A DNA stretch of 64,000 nt from Streptococcus sp. 2342 (GCF_013276795.1 NZ_VMLR01000013.1:16096-80095), one strand, 5' to 3'; positions 51,910 to 61,725 are shown, counted from the stretch's first letter. The notes: generated by a model not told the origin, from the letters alone. Program-made: numbers and translations.

Positions 51910-53205
51910 ATGATCAACCGTTACTCTCGCCCTGAGATGGCGAATATTTGGAGTGAAGAAAATAAATACCGTGCTTGGCTTGAGGTGGAAATCTTGGCGG
52001 ATGAGGCATGGGCTGAGTTGGGGGAAATTCCTAAGGAAGATGTGGCTTTGATTCGCGAGAAGGCGGACTTTGACATCGACCGTATTTTGGAGATTGAGCA
52101 GGAAACTCGTCACGATGTGGTGGCTTTCACGCGTGCGGTTTCTGAAACGCTTGGCGAAGAGCGTAAGTGGGTTCACTATGGATTGACTTCTACTGACGTG
52201 GTGGATACTGCCTACGGTTACCTTTACAAGCAGGCCAACGACATCATCCGTCGTGACCTTGAAAATTTCACCAACATCATCGCTGATAAGGCTAAGGAGC
52301 ACAAGTTCACCATCATGATGGGGCGTACCCACGGTGTGCACGCTGAGCCTACAACCTTTGGTCTGAAATTGGCGACTTGGTATAGCGAAATGAAGCGCAA
52401 TATCGAGCGTTTCGAGCATGCGGCTGCTGGTGTGGAAGCTGGTAAGATTTCTGGTGCGGTTGGTAACTTTGCCAACATCCCACCATTTGTGGAGCAATAT
52501 GTCTGCGACAAATTGGGCATCCGTGCCCAAGAAATCTCTACACAGGTCCTTCCTCGTGATCTTCACGCTGAGTACTTTGCGGTTCTTGCCAGCATCGCGA
52601 CTTCAATCGAACGTATGGCGACTGAGATTCGTGGTTTGCAAAAATCTGAACAACGCGAAGTAGAAGAATTCTTTGCTAAAGGTCAAAAAGGTTCATCTGC
52701 TATGCCTCACAAACGCAACCCAATCGGTTCTGAAAATATGACTGGTCTTGCGCGTGTTATCCGTGGTCACATGATTACAGCCTATGAAAACGTGGCTCTC
52801 TGGCACGAACGTGACATCTCTCACTCATCAGCTGAGCGTATCATCACACCAGATACGACCATTTTGATTGATTACATGCTTAACCGTTTTGGAAATATTG
52901 TCAAGAACTTGACGGTCTTCCCAGAAAACATGATTCGCAACATGAACTCTACGTTTGGTCTTATCTTTAGCCAGCGTGCTATGTTGACCTTGATTGAAAA
53001 AGGAATGACCCGTGAGCAAGCCTATGACTTGGTACAACCAAAAACAGCCTACTCTTGGGACAACCAAGTAGACTTCAAACCACTGCTAGAAGCAGATCCA
53101 GAGGTGACATCACGCCTCACACAAGAAGAAATCGACGAGATTTTCAACCCTCTTTACTACACTAAACGAGTGGATGATATCTTTGAACGTCTTGGTTTAG
53201 GATAA
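51910..53205 (+). CDS. purB: Adenylosuccinate lyase
   Basis: 431 residues. Fumarase/aspartase superfamily: [48 protein letters not shown] and the signature [15 protein letters not shown] with the catalytic serine loop. It works twice in purine synthesis, on SAICAR and adenylosuccinate. The start at 51910 follows AAAAGGAG. It has its own transcription unit. Confidence 0.97.
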   Translation: MINRYSRPEMANIWSEENKYRAWLEVEILADEAWAELGEIPKEDVALIREKADFDIDRILEIEQETRHDVVAFTRAVSETLGEERKWVHYGLTSTDVVDTAYGYLYKQANDIIRRDLENFTNIIADKAKEHKFTIMMGRTHGVHAEPTTFGLKLATWYSEMKRNIERFEHAAAGVEAGKISGAVGNFANIPPFVEQYVCDKLGIRAQEISTQVLPRDLHAEYFAVLASIATSIERMATEIRGLQKSEQREVEEFFAKGQKGSSAMPHKRNPIGSENMTGLARVIRGHMITAYENVALWHERDISHSSAERIITPDTTILIDYMLNRFGNIVKNLTVFPENMIRNMNSTFGLIFSQRAMLTLIEKGMTREQAYDLVQPKTAYSWDNQVDFKPLLEADPEVTSRLTQEEIDEIFNPLYYTKRVDDIFERLGLG

Positions 53206-53212
53206 TTAAAAT

Positions 53213-53265
53213 AAAATCGAAGTTCTATTACTCTATTTACTGGAGTAGCAGAACTTCGATTTTTC
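53213..53265 (+). terminator. purB terminator
   Basis: AAAATCGAAGTTCT and AGAACTTCGATTTTT, with an inner ACTC/GAGT pair. Confidence 0.85.
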
Positions 53266-53427
53266 TTTTTTATTAAAGTGCTTTTGAAAAAAATAACCAA
53301 TATTTATAATATGTTGAATATAGAATAGTATACTGTGACTTCTAAAATATTACTAGAAATTGATTTAAATTTCCTAATCGATTTGTCTATATTCTATTTC
53401 AATCTACTATGTCATATAATAATCATA

Positions 53428-53458
53428 GAAAAAGCCCAAGCGATTAGGCTCAGGCTTT
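53428..53458 (-). terminator. Terminator of GntR gene
   Basis: On the minus strand, AAAGCCTGAGCC and GCTTGGGCTTT followed by T residues. Convergent with the purB terminator; the 160 bases between them hold no gene that I can see. Confidence 0.75.
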
Positions 53459-53462
53459 CTTC

Positions 53463-54179
53463 TTAGTGATCACGGTCACATGAGATGAATTTAATCTTGT
53501 AATAATCAGATCGTTTGTAAGTTTCACTGTATCCTAAAACTTGACCAGTTGATTCGAGTTTGGTGATTTTAGTTTGTAGGACAGTAGGGAATTGTTCATC
53601 GACTCCGAGGACTGAAGCCACATGTTCTGGAGTTGGAAAGACTATTTCATTGATTTCTTCAAAGTGTTCATCATTCATGTGAATGTGGTAGTCTAACTTG
53701 AAACGGTTATAGATAGAACTATAGTATTCAAGGTTTGGATAATTTGCGTTGATATATTGTTCTGGGATGTAGGATGTGTGGTAGATATAAACGACACCGT
53801 TTGATTCGCGGACACGTTCAATCTTGTAGTAGAATTGATCGCCGCGTAGACCCAATTTTTCCAAGTAAACGAGTTTATTTCCGCGTTCAATTGAAAGAAC
53901 AGTTACCTTATCATCTTTAGCATTAAAGAGTTCAATATCTGAAAACTCTACAAGCTTGTGTTTGCGTGCACGTGAAACGAAGGTTCCTTTTCCTTGTTGG
54001 CGGACAATATAGCCATCTTTAGCAAGGTCGTTTAAGGCGCGGACAACTGTGATAGAACTGACATCGTACATTGAAATGAGTTCTGCTTCAGTGTAAAATT
54101 TATCTCCACTGCTAAACTGCCCAGAGATGATTTTATTTTTTAATTCGTCTTTTATGTATTGATATTTGGGAATTGCCAT
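53463..54179 (-). CDS. GntR/HutC family transcription regulator
   Basis: 238 residues. N-terminal winged helix (YQYIKDELKNKIISGQF, TEAELISMYDVSSITVVRAL, YIVRQQGKGTFV) and a C-terminal UTRA sugar-sensing domain. It is divergent from the beta-galactosidase/PTS operon, so it is likely the repressor of that operon; the pneumococcal counterpart is called BgaR. The start at 54179 follows AGAGGT on the minus strand; longer starts would lie in the promoter region. Confidence 0.88.
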   Translation of the reverse strand: MAIPKYQYIKDELKNKIISGQFSSGDKFYTEAELISMYDVSSITVVRALNDLAKDGYIVRQQGKGTFVSRARKHKLVEFSDIELFNAKDDKVTVLSIERGNKLVYLEKLGLRGDQFYYKIERVRESNGVVYIYHTSYIPEQYINANYPNLEYYSSIYNRFKLDYHIHMNDEHFEEINEIVFPTPEHVASVLGVDEQFPTVLQTKITKLESTGQVLGYSETYKRSDYYKIKFISCDRDH

Positions 54180-54446
54180 ATTTTTACCTCTATTTTCCTT
54201 CTCCACAGAAAATTTTACCATAAAAGCGAAAAAAATAGTAGTCTTTTGAATAAAAAATTAGAAAAATAGTTTGAAAAATTAAGGTACATAAGCATTGCTC
54301 ATATTTTATAAATGTATTTTATACAAAATTATTTTAGGTTCTCTATTCCGAATTTAAAGAGCGTTTGAAGTGGGTCTGAAAATGTTTGAAACTAATTGAA
54401 CGTGTGTATAATAGTAAAATTGCAGTAAATATTCCTACAATTTCTA

Positions 54447-54475
54447 TTGACAATTCAAACAGATTGGTTTATAAT
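54447..54475 (+). promoter_or_regulatory. Consensus promoter of galactosidase operon
   Basis: TTGACA (54447-54452), 17 bases, TATAAT (54470-54475): a perfect match to the vegetative consensus. Such strength fits a promoter held in check by a repressor and CcpA. The rest of 54222-54446 is AT-rich, with no gene seen. Confidence 0.85.
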
Positions 54476-54489
54476 TACTATAACAACAA

Positions 54490-54504
54490 ATGAAAGCGTA
54501 AACT
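54490..54504 (+). promoter_or_regulatory. CcpA cre site
   Basis: ATGAAAGCGTAAACT matches WTGNAANCGNWNNCW at every position. It lies just past the expected transcription start, where CcpA binding blocks transcription. It predicts glucose repression of the operon. Confidence 0.75.
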
Positions 54505-54526
54505 TTCGCGGTCAGAAGGTAGTTTT

Positions 54527-56314
54527 ATGACACGATTTGAGATACGAGATGATTTCTATCTCGATGGAAAATCATTTAAGATTTTATCTGGCGCCATTCA
54601 TTATTTTAGGGTTCCTCCAGAAGATTGGTATCATTCGCTCTATAACTTGAAGGCTCTTGGTTTTAATACAGTAGAGACTTATGTTGCTTGGAATTTACAC
54701 GAGCCTCGTGAGGGTGAGTTTCATTTTGAAGGGGCTCTGGATTTGGAGCGGTTTCTTCAGACAGCACAAGATTTGGGTCTCTATGCGATCGTTCGTCCGT
54801 CACCTTTCATCTGTGCGGAGTGGGAATTCGGTGGCTTACCAGCTTGGCTCTTGACCAAGGATATGAGGATTCGTTCATCAGATCCAGCCTATATTGAGGC
54901 TGTCGGTCGCTATTATGACCAGCTCTTTCCACGATTGGTTCCACATCTGTTGGACAATGGTGGCAATATCCTCATGATGCAGGTTGAAAATGAGTATGGT
55001 TCTTACGGAGAAGATAAGGCTTACCTGAGAGTCATTCGACAGCTGATGGAAGAGCGTGGCGTAACCTGTCCCCTCTTTACATCAGATGGTCCATGGCGAG
55101 CTACTTTGAAAGCTGGAACCTTAATCGAAGATGACCTCTTTGTAACAGGAAACTTTGGTTCTAAGGCACCTTACAACTTTTCACAGATGCAGGAATTCTT
55201 TGATGAGCATGGTAAGAAATGGCCACTCATGTGTATGGAATTTTGGGATGGTTGGTTCAATCGCTGGAAAGAACCGATTATCACACGGGATCCAAAAGAA
55301 TTGGCAGATGCAGTTCGAGAAGTTTTGGAACAAGGCTCTATCAATCTTTACATGTTCCACGGTGGTACAAACTTTGGCTTCATGAATGGTTGCTCGGCTC
55401 GAGGGACTTTGGACCTGCCACAAGTTACGTCTTATGATTACGATGCCCTTCTGGATGAAGAAGGAAATCCAACTGCCAAATATCTGGCGGTCAAGAAGAT
55501 GATGGCAACACATTTTCCAGAGTATCCGCAGTTGGAACCACTCTACAAGGAGAGTATGGAGTTGGATGCTATTCCACTAGTTGAAAAAGTTTCCTTGTTT
55601 GAAACCTTAGATAGCTTGTCAAGTCCGATAGAAAGTCTCTATCCTAAAAAGATGGAGGAGTTGGGACAAAGCTATGGCTACCTACTCTATCGAACAGAAA
55701 CAAACTGGGATGCAGAAGAAGAAAGACTTCGTATCATTGATGGTCGAGATAGGGCCCAGCTGTATGTCGATGGTCAGTGGGTTAAAACCCAATATCAGAC
55801 AGAGATTGGGGAAGATATTTTCTATCAAGGTGAAAAGAAAGCGTTATCTAGGATTGACATATTGATAGAAAATATGGGGCGTGTCAACTATGGACACAAG
55901 TTCTTAGCAGATACGCAACGTAAGGGAATTCGGACAGGGGTTTGTAAGGATTTGCACTTCTTACTAAACTGGAAACACTATCCACTCCCACTAGATAATC
56001 CTGAGAAAATTGATTTTTCAAAAGGATGGACTCAAGGACAACCAGCCTTTTACGCTTATGACTTTACAGTTCAAGAGCCAAAAGATACTTACCTAGACTT
56101 ATCTGAGTTTGGTAAGGGAGTTGCCTTTGTAAACGGGCAGAATCTAGGACGTTTTTGGAACGTCGGCCCAACCCTCTCGCTTTATATCCCTCATAGCTAT
56201 CTCAAGGAAGGTGCCAACCGCATCATCATCTTTGAAACAGAGGGCCAATATAAAGAAGAGATTCATTTAACTCGTAAACCTACACTAAAACACATAAAGG
56301 GGGAAAACTTATGA
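54527..56314 (+). CDS. bgaC: GH35 beta-galactosidase
   Basis: 595 residues. The TIM barrel starts SGAIHYFRVPPEDWYHSLYNLK. The acid/base is E156 in QVENEYGSYG and the nucleophile E238 in MCMEFWDGWFNRW. Beta-sandwich domains follow (FVNGQNLGRFWNVGP). Pneumococcal BgaC is specific for Gal-beta-1,3-GlcNAc and, despite lacking a signal peptide, is reported at the surface; none is seen here either. The stop overlaps the start of the PTS IIB gene (ATGA). Confidence 0.95.
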   Translation: MTRFEIRDDFYLDGKSFKILSGAIHYFRVPPEDWYHSLYNLKALGFNTVETYVAWNLHEPREGEFHFEGALDLERFLQTAQDLGLYAIVRPSPFICAEWEFGGLPAWLLTKDMRIRSSDPAYIEAVGRYYDQLFPRLVPHLLDNGGNILMMQVENEYGSYGEDKAYLRVIRQLMEERGVTCPLFTSDGPWRATLKAGTLIEDDLFVTGNFGSKAPYNFSQMQEFFDEHGKKWPLMCMEFWDGWFNRWKEPIITRDPKELADAVREVLEQGSINLYMFHGGTNFGFMNGCSARGTLDLPQVTSYDYDALLDEEGNPTAKYLAVKKMMATHFPEYPQLEPLYKESMELDAIPLVEKVSLFETLDSLSSPIESLYPKKMEELGQSYGYLLYRTETNWDAEEERLRIIDGRDRAQLYVDGQWVKTQYQTEIGEDIFYQGEKKALSRIDILIENMGRVNYGHKFLADTQRKGIRTGVCKDLHFLLNWKHYPLPLDNPEKIDFSKGWTQGQPAFYAYDFTVQEPKDTYLDLSEFGKGVAFVNGQNLGRFWNVGPTLSLYIPHSYLKEGANRIIIFETEGQYKEEIHLTRKPTLKHIKGENL

Positions 56315-56787
56315 CAATTGTAGGATGCCGTATCGATGGACGTTTGATCCACGGACAAGTAGCCAATCTTTGGGCTGGAAAACTAAATGTTTCACGCATT
56401 ATGGTTGTAGACGACGAAGTTGTCAACAACGACGTTGAAAAGAGTGGTTTGAAACTTGCGACACCACCAGGTGTGAAACTCAGTATCTTGCCAATTGAGA
56501 AAGCTGCAGCCAATATTCTTGCTGGTAAATACGATAGCCAACGTCTCTTTATCGTTGCTCGTAAACCAGACCGTTTCCTTGGTTTGGTCGAAGCAGGTGT
56601 ACCACTTGAAACCCTCAATGTTGGGAATATGTCTCAAACACCAGAAACTCGCGCAATCACACGTTCTATCAACGTAGTGGACAAGGATGTGGAAGACTTC
56701 CACAAACTGGCAGAAAAAGGTGTTAAACTTACTGCTCAAATGGTTCCAAATGATCCAGTTTCAGACTTTTTGAGCTTATTAAAATAG
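56311..56787 (+). CDS. PTS mannose/GalNAc-family IIB component
   Basis: 158 residues. The phosphorylated histidine is H14 in DGRLIHGQVANLW. It passes phosphate from IIA to the sugar. Overlaps bgaC by 4 bases. The set IIB-IIC-IID-IIA matches the pneumococcal PTS beside bgaC (gadVWEF in some annotations). Galactose or GalNAc-type substrates are likely from context. Confidence 0.93.
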   Translation: MTIVGCRIDGRLIHGQVANLWAGKLNVSRIMVVDDEVVNNDVEKSGLKLATPPGVKLSILPIEKAAANILAGKYDSQRLFIVARKPDRFLGLVEAGVPLETLNVGNMSQTPETRAITRSINVVDKDVEDFHKLAEKGVKLTAQMVPNDPVSDFLSLLK

Positions 56788-56814
56788 GAAAAAATTTTTT
56801 AGGAGGTCATTGTT

Positions 56815-57720
56815 ATGATACAATGGTGGCAAATTTTACTTCTCACTTTGTACTCAGCTTATCAAATCTGTGATGAGTTGACGATCGTTTCATCTGCAGG
56901 TTCCCCTGTATTTGCTGGTTTCATTACTGGTTTAATCATGGGAGATGTGACTACTGGTTTGCTTATCGGTGGTAACTTGCAACTGTTCGTTCTTGGGGTT
57001 GGTACCTTCGGTGGTGCTTCTCGTATCGACGCAACTTCTGGTGCGGTTCTTGCGACAGCCTTCTCTGTTTCACAAGGAATTGATGCACCGCTTGCAATTA
57101 CTACAATCGCTGTACCAGTAGCATCTCTCTTGACTTACTTCGACGTTCTTGGACGTATGACAACTACTTTCTTCGCTCACCGTGTGGATGCTGCCATCGA
57201 ACGCTTTGACTATAAAGGTATTGAACGCAACTACCTACTTGGTGCGATTCCTTGGGCTTTATCTCGTGCCCTTCCAGTCTTCTTTGCCCTTGCTTTTGGT
57301 GGTGAATTTGTACAACACGTAGTAGACTTCGTTACAAAATACCAATGGGTTGCAGATGGTTTGACACTCGCAGGACGTATGCTTCCAGGTCTTGGATTTG
57401 CAATCTTGCTTCGTTACCTTCCAGTTAAACGTAACCTTCACTACCTTGCTATGGGATTTGGTTTGACAGCTATGTTGACTGTTCTTTACTCATATGTAAC
57501 AGGTCTTGGTGGCGCTGTTGCTGGTATCGTAGGCACTCTTCCTGCTGAAGTTGCTGAAAAAATTGGTTTCGTGAACAACTTCAAAGGATTGTCTATGATT
57601 GGTATCTCTATCGTAGGTATTTTCCTTGCAGTGCTTCACTTCAAAAATAGCCAAAAAGTAGCTGTAGCAGCACCTTCTACACCATCAGAAAGTGGGGAAA
57701 TCGAAGATGACGAATTCTAA
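56815..57720 (+). CDS. PTS mannose-family IIC component
   Basis: 301 residues, hydrophobic, with GGNLQLFVLGVGTFGGASRIDATSGAVLATAF typical of EII-Sor/Man IIC (given here in part: VGTFGGASRIDATSG). It forms the membrane channel with IID. GGAGG precedes ATG 56815. Its acidic C-terminus (ESGEIEDDEF) overlaps the IID start by 14 bases. Confidence 0.93.
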   Translation: MIQWWQILLLTLYSAYQICDELTIVSSAGSPVFAGFITGLIMGDVTTGLLIGGNLQLFVLGVGTFGGASRIDATSGAVLATAFSVSQGIDAPLAITTIAVPVASLLTYFDVLGRMTTTFFAHRVDAAIERFDYKGIERNYLLGAIPWALSRALPVFFALAFGGEFVQHVVDFVTKYQWVADGLTLAGRMLPGLGFAILLRYLPVKRNLHYLAMGFGLTAMLTVLYSYVTGLGGAVAGIVGTLPAEVAEKIGFVNNFKGLSMIGISIVGIFLAVLHFKNSQKVAVAAPSTPSESGEIEDDEF

Positions 57721-58528
57721 TTACAAACTAACAAAAGAAGATTTTAATCAAATCAACAAACGTAGCTTGTTTACTTTCCAATTAGGTTGGAACTACGAAC
57801 GTATGCAAGCATCTGGTTACCTTTACATGATCTTGCCTCAGTTGCGTAAAATGTATGGGGATGGCACTCCTGAATTGAAAGAAATGATGAAAGTTCATAC
57901 TCAATTCTTCAATACTTCACCATTCTTCCATACCATTATCGCTGGTTTTGACCTTGCCATGGAAGAAAAAGATGGTGTAGGTTCAAAAGACGCCGTTAAC
58001 GGTATCAAGACAGGTTTGATGGGACCATTCGCTCCTCTTGGGGATACAATCTTTGGTTCACTTGTACCTGCTATCATGGGGTCAGTCGCAGCAACTATGG
58101 CTATCGCTGGCCAACCTTGGGGGATCTTCCTTTGGATTGCAGTTGCAGTAGCGTATGACATCTTCCGTTGGAAACAGTTGGAATTTGCCTACAAAGAAGG
58201 GGTTAGCCTTATCAACAACATGCAAAGTACCTTGACAGCTTTGATTGACGCTGCATCTGTACTTGGTGTCTTCATGATGGGTGCTCTTGTAGCAACACTG
58301 ATCAACTTTGACATTTCTTACAAATTGCCAATCGGTGAAAAATTGATTGACTTCCAAGACATCTTGAACTCAATCTTCCCACGCTTGCTTCCAGCAATCT
58401 TTACTGCCTTTATCTTCTGGTTGCTTGGTAAGAAAGGTATGAACTCTACTAAAGCTATCGGTATTATTATCGTACTTGCTTTGGCTCTTTCTGCCTTTGG
58501 TAAATTTGTACTTGGAATGGGCGCATAA
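57707..58528 (+). CDS. PTS mannose-family IID component
   Basis: 273 residues. LTKEDFNQINKRSLFTFQLG and FNTSPFFHTIIAGFDLAMEE are IID signatures; the C-terminal half is membrane-embedded. The start at 57707 follows GGGGA inside the IIC gene; a start five codons earlier is less well placed. Confidence 0.93.
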   Translation: MTNSNYKLTKEDFNQINKRSLFTFQLGWNYERMQASGYLYMILPQLRKMYGDGTPELKEMMKVHTQFFNTSPFFHTIIAGFDLAMEEKDGVGSKDAVNGIKTGLMGPFAPLGDTIFGSLVPAIMGSVAATMAIAGQPWGIFLWIAVAVAYDIFRWKQLEFAYKEGVSLINNMQSTLTALIDAASVLGVFMMGALVATLINFDISYKLPIGEKLIDFQDILNSIFPRLLPAIFTAFIFWLLGKKGMNSTKAIGIIIVLALALSAFGKFVLGMGA

Positions 58529-58531
58529 TTT

Positions 58532-58936
58532 ATGACGCAATCATTAATTTTGGTGAGCCATGGTCGTTTCTGTGAAGAACTTAAAGGTAGCACAGAAATG
58601 ATTATGGGCCCACAAGACAACATTTACACAGTAGCTCTTCTTCCAGAAGATGGCCCAGAAGACTTTACTGCAAAATTTGAAGCTGCTATTGAAGGTTTGG
58701 ATGATTTCCTAGTCTTTGCGGATCTTCTCGGTGGAACACCATGTAACGTGGTAAGCCGTTTGATTATGGAAGGTCGTGATATCGAACTCTACGCAGGGAT
58801 GAATCTTCCAATGGTCATTGAATTTATCAATGCGAGCCTTACAGGCGCAGATGCGGACTATAAGAGCCGTGCTGCAGAAAGTATTGTGAAAGTTAACGAC
58901 CTGTTAGCGGGCTTCGATGATGACGAAGATGAATAA
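58532..58936 (+). CDS. PTS mannose-family IIA component
   Basis: 134 residues. The phosphorylated histidine is H10 in LILVSHGRFCEEL, and FADLLGGTPCNVV is conserved. It receives phosphate from HPr. Three bases separate it from IID. The stop codon is directly followed by a BOX element. Confidence 0.93.
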   Translation: MTQSLILVSHGRFCEELKGSTEMIMGPQDNIYTVALLPEDGPEDFTAKFEAAIEGLDDFLVFADLLGGTPCNVVSRLIMEGRDIELYAGMNLPMVIEFINASLTGADADYKSRAAESIVKVNDLLAGFDDDEDE

Positions 58937-59041
58937 TACTCTTCGAAAATCAAATTCAAACTACGTCAGCGTCGCCTTGCCGTACTTAAGTACAGCCTGC
59001 GGCTAGCTTCCTAGTTTGCTCTTTGATTTTCATTGAGTATA
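58936..59041 (+). repeat. BOX element (A-C) after IIA
   Basis: ATACTCTTCGAAAATCAAA at the left, CATTGAGTATA at the right, no boxB. It starts on the last base of the IIA stop codon. Confidence 0.9.
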
Positions 59042-59088
59042 CGATGTGACAACGTGAAAATCGTTAGAGCATTTTATATAGAATATAC

Positions 59089-59117
59089 ATGGGAATGGGG
59101 CTTACTCCCATTCCCAT
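59089..59117 (+). terminator. Perfect hairpin before agaS
   Basis: ATGGGAATGGG and CCCATTCCCAT around 7 bases, then CTTTAATAG. The T run is short, so it may only weaken readthrough from the PTS genes into agaS, or protect the mRNA. Confidence 0.6.
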
Positions 59118-59141
59118 CTTTAATAGAAAAAGAGGAACTCA

Positions 59142-60308
59142 ATGCTACATTATACAAAAGAAGACTTGATTGAATTGGGTGCAGAAATTACGACACGTGA
59201 AATCTACCAACAACCTGATGTCTGGAAAGAAGCTTTTGAAGCCTATCAAGCACAGCGTGAAGAAATTGCAGCCTTCCTGCAAGGGATTGCTGATAAACAT
59301 GACTATATCAAGGTTATCTTGACAGGTGCTGGGACTTCTGCTTATGTGGGAGATACCTTGCTACCTTACTTTAAGGAAGTCTACGACGAACGCAAATGGA
59401 ATTTCAATGCCATTGCGACAACAGATATCGTTGCCAATCCAGAAACTTATTTGAAAAAAGATGTGGTGACTGTCCTTGTATCTTTTGCTCGTAGTGGGAA
59501 CTCGCCTGAAAGTGTAGCGACTGTTGATTTGGCCAAAGCCTTGGTAGATGAGCTTTATCAAGTGACCATTACTTGTGCAGCAGATGGTAAATTGGCTCTT
59601 CAAGCCCATGGTGATGACCGCAATCTCTTGCTTTTGCAACCAGCTGCCTCTAATGATGCTGGATTTGCCATGACTTCTAGCTTTACGTCTATGATGTTGA
59701 CAGCTCTCTTGGTCTTTGATCCTACAGAATTTGCTGTGAAAGCTGAACGTTTTGAAGTTGTGTCTAGTATTGCACGTAAAGTTTTAGACAAGGCAGAAGA
59801 TGTCAAAGAGCTTGTTGATCTAGACTTTAACCGTGTCATCTATCTAGGAGCTGGTCCTTTCTTTGGACTTGCTCATGAAGCTCAGCTCAAGATTTTGGAA
59901 TTAACAGCTGGTCAAGTTGCGACCATGTATGAAAGTCCAGTTGGCTTCCGTCACGGTCCAAAATCTCTTATCAATGAAGATACAGTTGTTTTGGTCTTTG
60001 GTACAACGACAGACTACACTCGCAAGTACGACTTGGATTTAGTTCGTGAAGTTGCAGGGGATCAGATTGCTCGTCGTGTTGTACTTTTGAGTGATCAAGC
60101 TTTTGGTCTTGAAAATGTCAAAGAAGTGGCCCTTGGTTGTGGCGGTGTCTTGAATGATATTTACCGTGTTTTCCCTTACATCGTTTATGCCCAACTCTTT
60201 GCCCTATTGACTTCACTCAAGGTAGAAAATAAACCAGATACACCGTCTCCTACAGGTACAGTAAACCGTGTGGTACAAGGTGTTATCATCCACGAATATC
60301 AAAAGTAA
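59142..60308 (+). CDS. agaS: AgaS-type ketose/aldose isomerase
   Basis: 388 residues. Two SIS domains: ILTGAGTSAYVGDTLLPY with SFARSGNSPESVA in the first, YLGAGPFFGLAHEAQLK and SPVGFRHGPKSL in the second. AgaS proteins act as galactosamine-6-phosphate deaminase/isomerase in GalNAc use. This suggests that the PTS brings in amino-galactosides as well as galactose. AAGAGGAAC precedes the ATG. Confidence 0.92.
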   Translation: MLHYTKEDLIELGAEITTREIYQQPDVWKEAFEAYQAQREEIAAFLQGIADKHDYIKVILTGAGTSAYVGDTLLPYFKEVYDERKWNFNAIATTDIVANPETYLKKDVVTVLVSFARSGNSPESVATVDLAKALVDELYQVTITCAADGKLALQAHGDDRNLLLLQPAASNDAGFAMTSSFTSMMLTALLVFDPTEFAVKAERFEVVSSIARKVLDKAEDVKELVDLDFNRVIYLGAGPFFGLAHEAQLKILELTAGQVATMYESPVGFRHGPKSLINEDTVVLVFGTTTDYTRKYDLDLVREVAGDQIARRVVLLSDQAFGLENVKEVALGCGGVLNDIYRVFPYIVYAQLFALLTSLKVENKPDTPSPTGTVNRVVQGVIIHEYQK

Positions 60309-60506
60309 GACTCTTCGAAAATCTCTTTAAACCATACTAGCGACGCTTTGCCGTAGGTATATGTTACTGACTTTGTCAGTTCTATTTGCAACCTCAAAAC
60401 AGTGTTTTGAGCTGACTTCGTCAGTCTTATCCGGTAACCTCAAAGCAGTGCTTTGAGCAGCCTGCGGCTAGTTTCCTAGTTTGCTCTTTGATTTTCATTG
60501 AGTATA
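60308..60506 (+). repeat. BOX element (A-B-B-C)
   Basis: Begins GACTCTTCGAAAATCTC and ends TTCATTGAGTATA. It has two boxB units, recognised by AAAACAGTGTTTT (perfect) and AAAGCAGTGCTTT, each with CTGACTT(T/C)GTCAG. It begins on the last base of the agaS stop codon. Confidence 0.9.
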
Positions 60507-60554
60507 AGACAGTGTTTATGAATTCTTGACAAGAGGATTTGTAAATTATCAGAT

Positions 60555-60588
60555 AAACCATAGATTGTCAGTACGCTTTCTATGGTTT
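60555..60588. promoter_or_regulatory. Hairpin in galM leader
   Basis: AAACCATAGA and TCTATGGTTT, a perfect 10-bp stem with a 14-base loop, 35 bases before galM. A TTGACA is at 60526-60531. It may be a terminator for upstream transcripts. Confidence 0.45.
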
Positions 60589-60622
60589 GTTTGATTGAGA
60601 GAAATAGTAAAAGGAGAAGATA

Positions 60623-61660
60623 ATGAAAGCATACACAGAGCGTGTATTTGGAAATGTTGAGGGACAAGATGTCTTGGCCTATCGCTTTGAGACGGACGGT
60701 GGCTACCAGCTTGAGGTTATGACTTATGGTGCGACCATCTTGCGCTATGTAACGCCTGACAAGGCTGGAAATTTTGCCAATGTTATTTTGGGATTTGCTG
60801 ACTTTGACAGCTATGTAGGTAATAGTCCCAAGCATGGAGCTAGCGTAGGTCCTGTAGCGGGTCGTATTGCAGGCGCGACATTTGAGCTCAATGGCAAGAC
60901 CTATGACCTTGAGGTTAATAATGCTAGCAACTGTAATCACAGTGGTTCAACTGGTTGGGATTCTAGCTTGTTTGAACTAGTTGAAGTGAGCGACCATGGC
61001 TTGACCCTCTACACAGAGCGTACAGATGGGACAGGAGGGTTTCCTGGAAATCTCAAGATTTGGATTAGTTATCACTTGGAAGAAACTGGTGCCTATGAAA
61101 TTAGTTACAAGGTAACGACAGATCAGGATACGCTGGTTAATCCAACCAACCACAGCTATTTCAACTTGTCTGGTGATTTCTCGCAGACGATTGATCGTCA
61201 TGTCTTCCAACTTAACACAGAGGGGATTTACCCAATCGCTCCCGACGGTGTTCCTGCAAAAACTCCAGATGCCAATCGTGATGTGGTCAACCACATCTAC
61301 AATGGTGCCTTGTTGAAAGACATTTTTGCAGAAGAAGATGAGCAAATCCAACTAGTTTCTGGTTTGGATCATCCATTTGCCCTTCCTGCAGGCCATGACA
61401 ATGCTGGATTCCTTTATGACCAAAACTCAGGTCGTTTCCTTCTTTTCAAGACAGAGGCCCCTTGCTTTGTAGCCTACACAGCAAACTTTGTGGATGAGAG
61501 TGTCATCATAGGAGGTCAGCCAATGGTACAGCACAATGGGATTGCCCTTGAGGCGCAAGCTCTACCAGATGCCATCCACAGTGACCTCAAAGACCAAGTC
61601 ATTCTCAAAGCTGGTCAAACCTTCACCAGTAAGACACGTTATGAGCTTGTTGTGAAATAA
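60623..61660 (+). CDS. galM: Aldose 1-epimerase
   Basis: 345 residues. Galactose mutarotase fold: MTYGATILRYVTPDK, NPTNHSYFNLSG with the catalytic histidine, and GIALEAQALPDAIH with the catalytic glutamate. It interconverts alpha- and beta-galactose released by BgaC. RBS AAAAGGAG. Confidence 0.95.
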   Translation: MKAYTERVFGNVEGQDVLAYRFETDGGYQLEVMTYGATILRYVTPDKAGNFANVILGFADFDSYVGNSPKHGASVGPVAGRIAGATFELNGKTYDLEVNNASNCNHSGSTGWDSSLFELVEVSDHGLTLYTERTDGTGGFPGNLKIWISYHLEETGAYEISYKVTTDQDTLVNPTNHSYFNLSGDFSQTIDRHVFQLNTEGIYPIAPDGVPAKTPDANRDVVNHIYNGALLKDIFAEEDEQIQLVSGLDHPFALPAGHDNAGFLYDQNSGRFLLFKTEAPCFVAYTANFVDESVIIGGQPMVQHNGIALEAQALPDAIHSDLKDQVILKAGQTFTSKTRYELVVK

Positions 61661-61725
61661 AAGAATCATTGCGCCTACTTTTGGGATTTAGGAATAGGTA
61701 AGCAAAGACAAATAGTAGGAAAATA

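Noticed and set aside
51808..52566. 252-residue minus-strand frame opposite purB
   Set aside because: It covers the conserved purB coding region and shows no recognisable protein; the fumarase-family motifs are on the plus strand.
60476..60940. 154-residue minus-strand frame over the BOX and galM start
   Set aside because: It starts within galM and runs through a noncoding repeat.
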